64,000 nucleotides of DNA from the NCBI GenBank assembly GCA_025998875.1, contig AP024675.1, positions 186,001-250,000 on the forward strand, read 5' to 3'. The DNA comes from Bacteroidota bacterium. Lineage in GTDB: Bacteria; Bacteroidota; Rhodothermia; JANXDC01. Below, piece after piece: positions 16,376-25,446 of the stretch. Every line of letters starts with the position of its first letter. Position 1 is the first letter of the stretch. Both the position numbers and the translations under genes were made by a program. Below the pieces are notes generated by a model. That model had not been told where the DNA came from. It did no database searches and saw only the letters and a list, made by a program, of their open reading frames with translations.

Positions 16376-18070
16376 CTACTGTCCGGCTGGTGCCTCCCTC
16401 CCCGTGAGTCGGTACACCACCCGTCCCCCCACAATCGTATAGCGCACACGCACCTGAGGCCAGGCCTCCGGATCGAGTCGAAACAGATCCTCATCCAGCA
16501 CCACGATATCGGCCCACTTGCCCGGCCGCAGGGACCCCAGGCGGTCGTCCTGGAAACCCGCGTATGCACTTGCAAGCGTATAGGCGTGCAGGGCTTCTGC
16601 CAGGGAGATCTTCTCCTCCGGCACCCAGCCTTCCGGGTGACGGCCGTCCAGGGTCCGACGCGTAACTGCCGCATACAGGCCCAGGATGGGGTTCAGCGGG
16701 GCCACAGGCCAGTCGGAGCCAAAAGCCAGACGGGCTCCGCTTGCGAGCAGGGAACGAAACGCGTACGTGTAACGGGCTCGCTCCGGTCCGATCCGACTAT
16801 CGGCCCACCGGCCATCATCGATGGCGTGATACGGCTGCATGGAGGCGATCACCCCCTGGCGGGCAAATCGGGGGATTTCGCTCTGCCGGAGGTGCTGGGC
16901 ATGCTCGATGCGGAATCGCCGATCCCGATTCCCCAGCCGTTCGGCCACCCGGGCGTAGACGTCGAGCAGATATTTGTTGGCGCTGTCCCCGATGGCGTGT
17001 ATGGCCACCTGCAATCCGGCGCGATCGGCCCTTTCAATAAGGGAGTCCAGCCGCCCCAGGGGCAGTATCATGGCGTTGGGCAACCCCCGATTTGTCGGGT
17101 CATCCGTATAGGGATCGAAGAAGAGCGCAGTCGAAGAACCCAGCGAACCGTCGACAAACCCCTTGAGCCCTCCGGTTTTCAGCATGGGTCTGCGCAGGGG
17201 GGTGCGGCGCTCAAAAGCGATCAGGCTATCCACCGTGGGCAGGGGCATGAAATGATAGAGGCGAACGGTCAGCTCCCCACGCCGATCCAGGCTATCGAGT
17301 ACGGGAAGCTCCGCCCAGGAACCCATGTTGTGCACGGCCGTCACCCCCAGACGATTGGCCTCCCGCATGGCGGCACGCAGAGCCTGCATGCGCTCTTCGA
17401 AGGTGGGTTCCGGGATCACCCGGTAGACCAGATCCATGGCGGCATCTTTGAGGATTCCCGTGGGCTCACCTGTTTCGGGGTCGCGCACGATCTGCCCGCC
17501 CGGCGGATCGGGCGTTCTTCGGGTTATGCCGGCCAGACGCAGGGCAAGGGAATTGGCCAATCCCATATGGCCGTCGTGGCGCGTAACAAAGACCGGAGTT
17601 TGGGAGGTCACGGAATCGATCCATTCTTTGCGCGGCAGCTGACGCGAAGGCCATTGCTGATGATCCCAGTTTCCCCCCGTAATCCACTGACCCGGTCGGA
17701 GACGACGGGCGTGTTCGGCGATGAGACGAATGAAATCCCACTCCGTGTGGGCATCGCGCAGTTCTACCCCGAGGAGCTGAAATCCCCCCTCGAAGAAGTG
17801 CGTGTGCGCATCGATAAAACCAGGCAAAACCAGCCCTCCACTGGCATCGAGCACCTCGGTCTGCGGCCCGATCAGCCGTTTGGCCATCGCCGCATTGCCC
17901 ACATAGAGAATGCTATCCCCGCGGATGGCCACCGCCTCGGCCAAACTCTCCGGTCCCGGCTCCATGGTGTACACGCGCCCGTTCAAGATGACCAGATCAG
18001 CCGGATATCCAGGGGGACGGGCACAGGAGAGGAGAAAAGAACAACCCACTATCCATGCAAACCGGCGCAT
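16376..18070 (-). CDS. Amidohydrolase family 3 lipoprotein (YtcJ/AepA-like)
   Basis: A 564-residue protein with a lipoprotein signal (SFLLSC). The amidohydrolase-3 metal-binding series follows: FIDAHTHFFEGG (HxH), QVAIHAIGDSANK, FRIEHAQHL and AFGSDWPVAPLNP (terminal Asp). The segment FVDGSLGSSTALFF is characteristic of YtcJ-like members. It should be a Zn-dependent hydrolase of an amide or cyclic amide, anchored in the envelope. The natural substrate is unknown. It is 53 bases upstream of no other minus-strand gene and lies downstream of nuoI, possibly unlinked. Confidence 0.82.
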   Translation of the reverse strand: MRRFAWIVGCSFLLSCARPPGYPADLVILNGRVYTMEPGPESLAEAVAIRGDSILYVGNAAMAKRLIGPQTEVLDASGGLVLPGFIDAHTHFFEGGFQLLGVELRDAHTEWDFIRLIAEHARRLRPGQWITGGNWDHQQWPSRQLPRKEWIDSVTSQTPVFVTRHDGHMGLANSLALRLAGITRRTPDPPGGQIVRDPETGEPTGILKDAAMDLVYRVIPEPTFEERMQALRAAMREANRLGVTAVHNMGSWAELPVLDSLDRRGELTVRLYHFMPLPTVDSLIAFERRTPLRRPMLKTGGLKGFVDGSLGSSTALFFDPYTDDPTNRGLPNAMILPLGRLDSLIERADRAGLQVAIHAIGDSANKYLLDVYARVAERLGNRDRRFRIEHAQHLRQSEIPRFARQGVIASMQPYHAIDDGRWADSRIGPERARYTYAFRSLLASGARLAFGSDWPVAPLNPILGLYAAVTRRTLDGRHPEGWVPEEKISLAEALHAYTLASAYAGFQDDRLGSLRPGKWADIVVLDEDLFRLDPEAWPQVRVRYTIVGGRVVYRLTGREAPAGQ

Positions 18071-18123
18071 ATATCCTCCCCCTCATCAAAGGTGGTATTC
18101 AGAGCCGAGGGCCGGGCTCGCCT

Positions 18124-18777
18124 CTATGAAGCCGACTCCTTTTGAGCGGACCGAGGTCGCAGCCAGCGCGTCCATTGCCGCCAGCGATCCCGAATACTGT
18201 GCCGGTTATTTTCCGGGGGATAGTCGTAGCCAAGCGGATAGGCCCTGTCCTTGTAGCGACGCAGGTATTCGAGACGATCGCGCAGTTGCTCGACAGGCAC
18301 AAGCAACCGGGATTTATCGTAGATGGCTTCCTGTCGGTTCTGGAAGACGAAATCCCATTCGGGACTCATCACGATGGCCTCTTCCGGGCATACCTCCTCG
18401 CAATATCCGCAAAAGATGCATCGGAGCATGTTGATCTCGAACCGCACCGGATAGCGCTCCTTGGGATCGGCCGTCTCGCTGGCCTGCAGCTCGATGGCCA
18501 GCGGAGGACAGGCGCGCGCGCACAGGCCACAGGCCACACAGCGCTCCACCCCGTTTTCCACAACCAGTACGGGACGACCGCGGAAGGAAGGGGGCGGAAT
18601 CCAGCGCTCCTCCGGATACTGTCGGGTAAACTTGGGGGCAAACAGCTGGCGAAGCGTATAGAGCATGCCCGCCAGAATAGAGGGCAGATAGAGTCGCTGC
18701 CAGAAAGAAAGCCGGCGCTCTTCAGGGGAACCCCATCGAAAACGGGCTTTCGGGTTGCGGTTGGCTACCGGGATCAT
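18124..18777 (-). CDS. nuoI: NADH-quinone oxidoreductase subunit I (8Fe ferredoxin)
   Basis: A 217-residue protein with two [4Fe-4S] motifs, [13 protein letters not shown] and [15 protein letters not shown]. Flanks are of NuoI type: [21 protein letters not shown] before and [23 protein letters not shown] after. In complex I it carries clusters N6a and N6b between the peripheral arm and the quinone site. The ATG at 18777 removes an unconvincing upstream extension. No other nuo gene is near, so the subunit is encoded apart from the rest. A 35-codon membrane ORF lies nine bases upstream. Confidence 0.88.
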   Translation of the reverse strand: MIPVANRNPKARFRWGSPEERRLSFWQRLYLPSILAGMLYTLRQLFAPKFTRQYPEERWIPPPSFRGRPVLVVENGVERCVACGLCARACPPLAIELQASETADPKERYPVRFEINMLRCIFCGYCEEVCPEEAIVMSPEWDFVFQNRQEAIYDKSRLLVPVEQLRDRLEYLRRYKDRAYPLGYDYPPENNRHSIRDRWRQWTRWLRPRSAQKESAS

Positions 18778-18785
18778 GAAAAGCC

Positions 18786-18893
18786 TCAGTGCTTCACCAG
18801 GGCCAGCACCTGCACAAGCCCCCAGGCCAGGAGGGAGATCATCAGGGGTGCAACCAGCGCCCCGAGCGTGTACCAGATCCAGCGCACTCGCAT
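18786..18893 (-). CDS. Possible 35-residue membrane peptide before nuoI
   Basis: An ATG at 18893 opens a 35-codon frame ending nine bases before the nuoI start. The product is one hydrophobic helix ([20 protein letters not shown]) with a basic N-terminus (M-R-V-R-W) and a C-terminal K-H. No strong Shine-Dalgarno is visible. Spacing and composition look like a real small membrane protein, perhaps a complex I accessory, but there is no family evidence. Confidence 0.4.
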   Translation of the reverse strand: MRVRWIWYTLGALVAPLMISLLAWGLVQVLALVKH

Positions 18894-18963
18894 AGGCTTT
18901 CGAAAATACCGCCTTTTCCCCCAACCCGGCAACGGCTCCTCGCATTCGGACTGATTCGAACCG

Positions 18964-18971
18964 TATTTTTG
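18964..18971 (+). promoter_or_regulatory. Candidate -7 box for the gene at 18996
   Basis: TATTTTTG fits the Bacteroidota -7 consensus TAnnTTTG and lies 24 bases before the ATG at 18996. This is the same spacing as the box ahead of the thioesterase gene. No convincing -33 TTG is present. Confidence 0.38.
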
Positions 18972-18995
18972 GCCGGGCAGAGAAATACGACGCAC

Positions 18996-19610
18996 ATGCG
19001 CTACCCGTTCTTTGAACGCCTCGCCGAAGACCTTCTGGAAATCCTGCGCACCCTTCCGTTTGAGGTACGCGCTTTTCGACGCTGGCAAGATGACTTGATC
19101 TTCGCCACGGGCATCGAGGCCGAACTCCACTATCGGCCAGATCGTGTTCCCTTTAGCATTGAGCTTCATGTAGACTGGGATTTCTTTCGCGAACAGCTGA
19201 TAGCCCCCCGGTTTTTTTCGGACTGGAAGGCGGAAGAAAAGCCCGCGTTTCGGTCCGGCCGCCTGCGCCCGACGCTGGATTTCGAATTCATCTGGCGCTT
19301 CGATCGGGAAGCCTTTTCGGATTCTTCCCCGTATCCCGAACCGGAGACGGTGCGCCAGCGGCTGGATCAGCTCCAGCGAGCCCTGCTCCGGGTGCAGGAA
19401 GGCGATACCCTGCTGACGCGCTGGCATGTGGACATCTCCAGCGCCCCGCCGGCCCGCTTCGTAACAGCCGTGCTCTTTCTGGCTTATACGTGCGAAGACC
19501 TGAGCCTGCTCGGAGGCTGGACTGAGCTTGAGGAAGCGCTCCGCATACGGCTCGCATACCTGAACAGGGTTAGCGAGCTCTTTGCCGCAACGTTCAAGGG
19601 CGCTGGGTGA
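18996..19610 (+). CDS. Hypothetical cytoplasmic protein, 204 residues
   Basis: The protein has no signal peptide or membrane helix and no family I can name. It is rich in aromatic and charged residues, with a pattern of amphipathic strands ([40 protein letters not shown]) followed by a C-terminal helical segment. It is transcribed divergently from the nuoI region and converges with the thioredoxin gene, overlapping its end by 17 bases. The ATG at 18996 is the first Met giving a compact protein. Function unknown. Confidence 0.6.
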   Translation: MRYPFFERLAEDLLEILRTLPFEVRAFRRWQDDLIFATGIEAELHYRPDRVPFSIELHVDWDFFREQLIAPRFFSDWKAEEKPAFRSGRLRPTLDFEFIWRFDREAFSDSSPYPEPETVRQRLDQLQRALLRVQEGDTLLTRWHVDISSAPPARFVTAVLFLAYTCEDLSLLGGWTELEEALRIRLAYLNRVSELFAATFKGAG

Positions 19611-20052
19611 CGGCCAGCTGATTCTGCACCCAGGCGTACAGCGCCTCCCGGCCTGGGAAACCCACCAGCCGATCCCGCTCCTGACCGCCCTCCAGCCATA
19701 GCAACGTGGGCACCCCCTGCACCCCGTAACGCGCGGCGATGCCGGGATGATGATCCACATTCACCTTGAGCACAAGCAGGCGACCCGCCCCATCACGAGC
19801 CACCTCATCGAGCACCGGAGCGAGCACCTTGCAGGGGCCACACCAGTCCGCGTACAGATCGACCAGAATGGGCACGTGGGCCTCGTTCAGCATGCGATCG
19901 AAATCCTCCGTCTGCAGCAGCCGATGAGGCAGCTCCATGCGCAGAGGTCGGCTGCAGGCATGGCACTTGGGACCATGCCCGATGCGATCCATGTCTACCC
20001 GATTCCATGCCAGACAGATTGGGCATCGGATCACCACAGTACGCGCCGCCAT
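19594..20052 (-). CDS. trxC: Thioredoxin with N-terminal zinc ribbon (Trx2/TrxC type)
   Basis: The 152-residue protein begins with two Cys pairs (CPICLAWNRV and CHACSRPL), forming a zinc ribbon as in E. coli Trx2. A thioredoxin fold follows with the active site YADWCGPCKVLAPVL and the cis-Pro loop GVQGVPTLLWL. It reduces disulfides in cytoplasmic proteins; the zinc ribbon of Trx2 is known to respond to oxidation. It starts nine bases after the HPF-sigma fusion gene and is probably co-transcribed with it, a hint that both belong to a stress response. Confidence 0.87.
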   Translation of the reverse strand: MAARTVVIRCPICLAWNRVDMDRIGHGPKCHACSRPLRMELPHRLLQTEDFDRMLNEAHVPILVDLYADWCGPCKVLAPVLDEVARDGAGRLLVLKVNVDHHPGIAARYGVQGVPTLLWLEGGQERDRLVGFPGREALYAWVQNQLAVTQRP

Positions 20053-20061
20053 AGTCCCCTC

Positions 20062-21147
20062 CTAAACGAACTGAAGCCAGACGCGCAGCTCCTCCGGTAA
20101 GGAATCAGGATCGAGCTTCTCCCGAATCCCCGGATGATGAGGGATCTCTTCGAAGACCTGACGCACAAAGGCTTCAGCCTGCTCCAGGGTGGTGCGCACC
20201 TCGTGTACGGAGATCCCGAAGGCATTGGCCAGTTCCTCGTCTCCGAGGCCGTATACGTGGCGCAGGGTGAAGAGACGACGCCAGCGTTCGGGCATCCGCT
20301 CGAGGGCCTGAAGTACAATGCGCAGCAGATCGCGCACCTCGGTGTGCAGTTCCGGATCTATGGCCTGAGGATCGGCCACAATATCGGCCAGCGTCCAGTC
20401 CTCCTCCGGATGCAGAAAGGCGTAGCGCTCCTCGGCCGCCGCTGTGGCCGCCAGCTCGGGCTCGATTTCTGGCACGTCCATCTCCAGATGCACCTCCTCG
20501 CGCTCCGATTGCTGGACCAGATCCCTGAAGGCCTCCTCCATGGCCTGCCAGACGTGGCGCACCAACCAGGCGCGCAGGCTTACATGTTCGGGCCGGAGCT
20601 CCAGACCGGCCAGCGCCTTCAGGAGGCCGTTCTGCACGATGTCGCGCGAATCGAGCACGCTCGGATCGGGCATCCCGTTCTGGGCCGCCTTGATGGCAAG
20701 CTCGTGCCGCACCCACCGTTCCAGACGGGGCCAGAGCGCCTCTATGAGTTGACGGGCCTCTGCGGAGAGGCCCTCCGGTATCTGTTCCAAGGCGGGCTCC
20801 CAAACCGGCCGGGCCGGAAGTCGGCGCCTGCGCCGCAACGCGTGCGCCTTGCGGTGTAGATCCCGATACCGGCGCAGTTGCCCTTTGAGCTCATCGAAGG
20901 CCGTCTCCAGCGCGCTGGCCAGATCGTGCCCCTCTTCGCGGGCCACGGCCACAAACTGCGGCATATTCATGCGCAGCGTGATCTCATAGCGCTTCCGCTT
21001 CGGATAAAACTCGATCCCCGCCCGCAGATGCGCGCTCGAGACGTCTATGCCACGCAACAGGCGACGCAGCTGAGCCATCTCCCGACGCCAGAGGGCGCGC
21101 TGGCCCTCCGTGGGCTTGCATCCCTTCCAGAGCACATGCACGCGCAT
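20062..21147 (-). CDS. HPF/RaiA-like domain fused to a sigma-70-family factor
   Basis: This 361-residue protein has two recognisable parts. Residues 1-105 follow the ribosome-hibernation (S30AE) pattern: MRVHVLWKG...KRYEITLRM, then EEGHDLASALETAFDELKGQ and a basic tail RRYRDLHRK. Residues 130-210 resemble sigma region 2 (LDSRDIVQNGLLKAL, SLRAWLVRHVW). Residues 278-332 are a clear sigma region 4 helix-turn-helix (LERMPERWRRLFTLRHVYGL, ELANAFGISVHEVR). HPF domains bind the 30S decoding centre and sigma factors direct RNA polymerase, so one chain joins the two machines. I know of no characterised protein with this design. It precedes trxC by nine bases. Domain calls are by pattern reading, and the sigma-2 part is weaker. 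Confidence 0.72.
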   Translation of the reverse strand: MRVHVLWKGCKPTEGQRALWRREMAQLRRLLRGIDVSSAHLRAGIEFYPKRKRYEITLRMNMPQFVAVAREEGHDLASALETAFDELKGQLRRYRDLHRKAHALRRRRRLPARPVWEPALEQIPEGLSAEARQLIEALWPRLERWVRHELAIKAAQNGMPDPSVLDSRDIVQNGLLKALAGLELRPEHVSLRAWLVRHVWQAMEEAFRDLVQQSEREEVHLEMDVPEIEPELAATAAAEERYAFLHPEEDWTLADIVADPQAIDPELHTEVRDLLRIVLQALERMPERWRRLFTLRHVYGLGDEELANAFGISVHEVRTTLEQAEAFVRQVFEEIPHHPGIREKLDPDSLPEELRVWLQFV

Positions 21148-21256
21148 AGATTTCCCCTTTCCCGTTCCCGCTGCAGGCCCTCAAGCGGTGGACCAGAGGG
21201 GTGAAATCTGCCAGAAAATACATTCCGCCGCGAATCCTGCGCCAGGATGACAGCCC

Positions 21257-22864
21257 TCAGCGCCGGATCACCTCCTCCAGGGGCTTGCCGGCAAGATCCT
21301 CCGGGTACGGGACCCCGATCAGGCGCGCTATGGTGGGGGCGATATCCACACTGTAGACGGCTCGATCAGACCGCGCTGGGGGTATTCCAGCGCCCCAGAA
21401 CACGATGGGTACATGTGTATCGTAGCGATACGGGGAACCATGCGTGGTGCCAAACGGGCGGGAGGTCACCAGAGACCGTTCCCCGTAGCGCAGCTGGAAA
21501 TCCTCCCCCCGTGCGGGATGGTAACTGCGGCGAAAGTACCCCAGATAGGGCCGATCGGGCCCACCATCGCGCACGAGCTCTCGGCGAAAGTAGACGTCTA
21601 CTATGGCGGGAACCTGGAGCAGCTCCTGGCGCACCTGGGCTTCCAGTTCCAGGCTGTCGACCCCGGCTCGCCGGGCGGCCGCGTAATTGAGGAAACCACC
21701 GGGCAGGAGGATTCGCTCTCCTATCCCCCAACGCTCGCGCAGGGTCCGGTCGATCCGGTCCAGCTCGGGCTGAATCGCCTCCGCGTAGAGCAGGCGACGG
21801 GCGGGAATGCCCCGGAACTGTTCGAGGAACTCCGGTAGTTCCAGCACCCCGTGATCTGCCGTAAGCACCACAAGCAACCGGTTTTTACCCACGCGACGCT
21901 CCAGCCGCTCCAGAAACCGCCCCAGTTCCCGATCCAGGCGAAGCAACTGATCGAGCAGTTCGTGGCTGTCCGGACCGAATCCGTGGCCCACGTAATCCGT
22001 GGCCGACAGGCCCAGGCAGAGCAGATCCGTCACCCCGCGCAGGCCCAGGTTTTCGGCCTCTATGAGCCGCCAGGCGAAATCCAGCGTATAGAAGTCCAGA
22101 AACGGCGTGTTGCCCACCTGTGCGGGCTTGCGCTTCGGATCGAACGGATGGGGAAAAGCCGTCGATCCGTTCCAGGGCGTTTCGGCCGGAAAGGCGTCCG
22201 GCCCCTGCCGGGCGTACAGGCTTTCGGGCGCCATGCGAGTCCAGGCTTCCGGAACCCGATTTCGGACCCAGTCCTGGGCATTGTACTCCCGAACCCAGTC
22301 GGGAAGCCGGGACAGGTAATAGGAAGAGCTCACCCACCGACCGGATCGGCTTTCATACCAGTAGGCCGCATCGGCCCGGTGCCCGCCCAGCAGGATGGCC
22401 GCACGGTCCTTGCCGGATACGGAGATAACTCGGGAACGGGGAGAGGCGGCCTTGAGCCAGTCACCTATGGTGCTCCGGAGCAGGTTCCGGGGCGACACCC
22501 CACCCCCCAGCCCATCGACGGGCAGGGCGGCCGAATCGGCCACACAATACACAGAGCGCCGGCTTCGGGGATCTATCCAATCGTTTCCGTGGATACCATG
22601 CTGGCGCGGGTAGGTACCCGTGGCGATAGTGGCGTGGCCCGGACCGGTTTCGCTGGAGGCGTAGTTCAGATCCGCGTTCGCATACCACAGACCCTCTTCA
22701 AAGAGCCGCCTGAGCCCGCCTGTGAAATACGCTCCGAAGCGATCCGGATAGTCGCCCCGGAATTGATCGATGGAAATGAGCACCACCAGCCGGGGGGGCT
22801 CCTGGGCCAGGGCCTCACCCCGGAGGGCGGCCGTAAGGAGCAGAGCGAGCGGTAGGATGTGCAT
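21257..22864 (-). CDS. PafA-type alkaline phosphatase (alkaline phosphatase superfamily)
   Basis: A 535-residue secreted protein: signal peptide ending EALAQ, then VVLISIDQFRGDY with metal-binding Asp. Next comes the nucleophile Thr in SSETGPGHATIATGTYPRQH. Later metal ligands are LSATDYVGHGFGP, VLTADHGV and TTHGSPYRYDTHVP. This set matches the monoesterase PafA group, periplasmic enzymes that release phosphate from phosphomonoesters. The ATG at 22864 has GGAGG eight bases upstream. It follows the GWxTD gene by 21 bases and probably shares its message. Confidence 0.85.
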   Translation of the reverse strand: MHILPLALLLTAALRGEALAQEPPRLVVLISIDQFRGDYPDRFGAYFTGGLRRLFEEGLWYANADLNYASSETGPGHATIATGTYPRQHGIHGNDWIDPRSRRSVYCVADSAALPVDGLGGGVSPRNLLRSTIGDWLKAASPRSRVISVSGKDRAAILLGGHRADAAYWYESRSGRWVSSSYYLSRLPDWVREYNAQDWVRNRVPEAWTRMAPESLYARQGPDAFPAETPWNGSTAFPHPFDPKRKPAQVGNTPFLDFYTLDFAWRLIEAENLGLRGVTDLLCLGLSATDYVGHGFGPDSHELLDQLLRLDRELGRFLERLERRVGKNRLLVVLTADHGVLELPEFLEQFRGIPARRLLYAEAIQPELDRIDRTLRERWGIGERILLPGGFLNYAAARRAGVDSLELEAQVRQELLQVPAIVDVYFRRELVRDGGPDRPYLGYFRRSYHPARGEDFQLRYGERSLVTSRPFGTTHGSPYRYDTHVPIVFWGAGIPPARSDRAVYSVDIAPTIARLIGVPYPEDLAGKPLEEVIRR

Positions 22865-22885
22865 TATGGCCTCCTGATCTCTTCA

Positions 22886-24274
22886 TTACAGGGCTTCTCC
22901 CCGACGCCAGCGCTCCACGCGTCGGTACCACTCTCGTTCGTAGTAGAGCTGGCGCTGGAGGATAAAGTGCTCAAAGGGCTGATCGGCTCCGTAAGGCCGC
23001 GCGCGCTGAAAAACAAACACGTTGACCGGGTCGTTTTCCGCGTACGTATAGCGCCACACCTCATAATCCAGCGTGCGATCCACCCAGAGCGGGGCGCCAA
23101 AGACGATGTAAAGCATACCTCGGTCGGTCTTCCAGCCCTCTTTGTGCCCGGAAAAGAGCAGATTGGCCTCCTCGACCCGGCTGTAGTAGGCGCGCATGAC
23201 GACCTGCGCCTGCGCCTCGGAAGCAAACAGACTGCCCCAGAAGCGATCGAATTCCCGCCGCCGCTCCTCCTCGGTGCTGGCGGCTTGCAGGCGACGCCAT
23301 TCGGCGGGGGTGGTGATGTAGTAGAGGGGGCCGATGAGATCTTCCCAGGTGGTCAGATGCGGAAAGCCCGGACCGCGCACCGCGAAATCACGCCGATGCT
23401 CCAGCCGTCCTGTTCCGCCGCGGTCTACAGCCAGGATCTCAATCCGGTAGTTGCCCTTCTCCAGGCGAGGAAGCAGAAACTGCATGGTCAGCTCCCCCTG
23501 CAGGCCGCGCAGGGTGCGCCGCACCTGCTGGATGGTGTCCGCCCGGGCGTAGTCGATCCCCAGATAGGCCAGGGATCCATAACCCGGACTGACCCAGAAC
23601 GGCGGGGCAGCGATCGAGGTATCGCTTCGGAAACGAAGCAATCGGAAGCGCACATCGAAGGTGGCCTCCGGTCCGGAGAAAAAAATCTGGCTGGTGACGC
23701 GCACCGAGTCCGCATCGGCCGGCACGTACTGGGCCGGATGGGGCTCAAATCGGCCCTCCGGAGTGCGCACCTCCAGCCGGGGCCGGCTGATCAGGACCCG
23801 CTGGCGAGACAGGTCCGGCACCTCGGCCTGCTGCAGGCGGCGGGCGCTTTTGCGCGTTTCCGCATCCGTGATGATGACCTCCACCTGATAGGTTCCGGAT
23901 CGAAGCGGGATTCGGCGATAGAACCGAACGGGTTCGAAACGCTGGGTCTCTTCATAGCGTCGGACCACGACGGAATCCAGGCCGGATTCCTGCCAAACAG
24001 GCAAACGGCTGGAGCGATCCAGCACGCGCACGGCCCATTCGTACCGGGCCACGAAGCGGTCTCCGAGGCGATTGTAGATGAGCCCGGCCCGACTGATGCC
24101 GATGTAGAGATCCAGCCCCGGCTTGCCCTCAAGCAAAGTGCCGATGGCTTCGATGTCGAAGTTCGGCACCCCGAGCTCGTAGGTATAGGTGCGCGCTTGT
24201 CCATCCTCGCCCAGACGGCCGACCCCTGCACATCCCACCAGAACCAGGAGCGCTGTACACCAGAGCGAACGCAT
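22886..24274 (-). CDS. GWxTD-domain lipoprotein
   Basis: A 462-residue protein with a lipoprotein signal (LVLVGC near residue 15). Two beta-rich regions follow, then a C-terminal GWxTD domain. The signature is seen in LFSGHKEGWKTDRGMLYIVFG, preceded by the helical EWRRLQAASTEEERRREFDR. GWxTD proteins are common in Bacteroidota, Acidobacteriota and relatives; their function is unknown. The ATG at 24274 is chosen because the lipobox follows at the proper distance. It sits four bases after the mnmA stop and upstream of the phosphatase gene. Confidence 0.82.
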   Translation of the reverse strand: MRSLWCTALLVLVGCAGVGRLGEDGQARTYTYELGVPNFDIEAIGTLLEGKPGLDLYIGISRAGLIYNRLGDRFVARYEWAVRVLDRSSRLPVWQESGLDSVVVRRYEETQRFEPVRFYRRIPLRSGTYQVEVIITDAETRKSARRLQQAEVPDLSRQRVLISRPRLEVRTPEGRFEPHPAQYVPADADSVRVTSQIFFSGPEATFDVRFRLLRFRSDTSIAAPPFWVSPGYGSLAYLGIDYARADTIQQVRRTLRGLQGELTMQFLLPRLEKGNYRIEILAVDRGGTGRLEHRRDFAVRGPGFPHLTTWEDLIGPLYYITTPAEWRRLQAASTEEERRREFDRFWGSLFASEAQAQVVMRAYYSRVEEANLLFSGHKEGWKTDRGMLYIVFGAPLWVDRTLDYEVWRYTYAENDPVNVFVFQRARPYGADQPFEHFILQRQLYYEREWYRRVERWRRGEAL

Positions 24275-24278
24275 GGCC

Positions 24279-25388
24279 TCAGGGCTCCTCGAGCAGACGT
24301 TCGATCCAGGCTCCGGCCACCACATCCTCGCCTTCGTAGAAGACCACGGCCTGACCTGGCGTGATGGCCCGCCGGGGCTCATCGAAGCGCACATAGAGCC
24401 GATCTCCCTGCCAGTGGGCCACACACGGGGCGCCTTCGTCCCTGTAGCGGATTCGGGCCCATCCCCGTCGGGGTTCGGTAAACGGAGGGTATTTGACCGC
24501 ATTGGCCCCCATGGCCAGGAGCGCCCGTTGGAGGAGTTCCTCCGCCTCTCCGACATAGACCGTGTTCGTCTCCGGGTCGATTCGAGTCACATACAGAGGG
24601 CGCCCCCGAGCCAGCTTCAGGCCTCGGCGCTGGCCGATGGTGTAGAACGGATACCCTTCGTGTTCCCCCAGGACCGTACCATCGCGCAGCCGCAAGGTGC
24701 CGCCGCGCAGCCGCTGGCTCAGCTCCGGAACGCGGGTGCGCAGAAAGCGACGATAGTCGTTATCCGGAATAAAACAGATCTCGTAGCTATCTCGCTTGCC
24801 GGCTACATGCTCCAGGCCGTACTGAGCGGCCAGTTCCCGTACTTCGGGCTTGGTATAAGAACCCAGGGGGAACAGGGTGCGGGCCAGCTGCTCCTGGGAA
24901 AGCCCCCAGAGCACATAGGACTGGTCTTTGTTCAGATCGCGGCCCCGATAGAGCACATACCGATCGCCCTCGCGGCGAATGCGGGCGTAATGGCCTGTGG
25001 CGATATACTGACAGTCCAGCATATCGGCGCGGCGTAGCAGAGCCGCCCACTTGATGTGCGTGTTGCACAGAATACAGGGATTGGGCGTGCGCCCGGCCAG
25101 ATACTCCGAGACAAAACGCTCGATAACCCAGTCGCCGAACTCCTCTCGTATGTCCAGTATGTAGTGCGGAAAACCCAGGCGCACGGCCACCCGGCGCGCA
25201 TCCTGAATATCGTCCAGGGAACAACAGCCCGCGCTCCGCCCCCCCGCGGAGAGCCCGCCCGTGGCGTAGTCCCAGGTTTTCATCGTCACCCCGATGACCT
25301 CATAACCCTGATCGCGCAGAAGCGCAGCGGCGGTGGAGCTATCCACACCCCCACTCATGGCGACCAGCACACGACCCATGCGGCTCAT
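24279..25388 (-). CDS. mnmA: tRNA-specific 2-thiouridylase MnmA
   Basis: A 369-residue protein with the PP-loop VAMSGGVDSSTAAALL and the catalytic Cys pair in PNPCILCNTHIKW and YEICFIPDNDYRRF. It ends with the C-terminal beta-barrel of the family (RARIRYRDEGAPCVA, AVVFYEGEDVVAGAWI). MnmA adds sulfur to U34 of Glu, Gln and Lys tRNAs. Two start candidates lie nine bases apart (25388 and 25379). The length is normal and the gene is intact. It heads a possible unit with the GWxTD and phosphatase genes, though no functional link is evident. Confidence 0.94.
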   Translation of the reverse strand: MSRMGRVLVAMSGGVDSSTAAALLRDQGYEVIGVTMKTWDYATGGLSAGGRSAGCCSLDDIQDARRVAVRLGFPHYILDIREEFGDWVIERFVSEYLAGRTPNPCILCNTHIKWAALLRRADMLDCQYIATGHYARIRREGDRYVLYRGRDLNKDQSYVLWGLSQEQLARTLFPLGSYTKPEVRELAAQYGLEHVAGKRDSYEICFIPDNDYRRFLRTRVPELSQRLRGGTLRLRDGTVLGEHEGYPFYTIGQRRGLKLARGRPLYVTRIDPETNTVYVGEAEELLQRALLAMGANAVKYPPFTEPRRGWARIRYRDEGAPCVAHWQGDRLYVRFDEPRRAITPGQAVVFYEGEDVVAGAWIERLLEEP

Positions 25389-25446
25389 AGGCGGCTCTTC
25401 CGTTTCAGACTCGCTCTTATACCCCCCGGTCGGGCCGAACCGTTCC

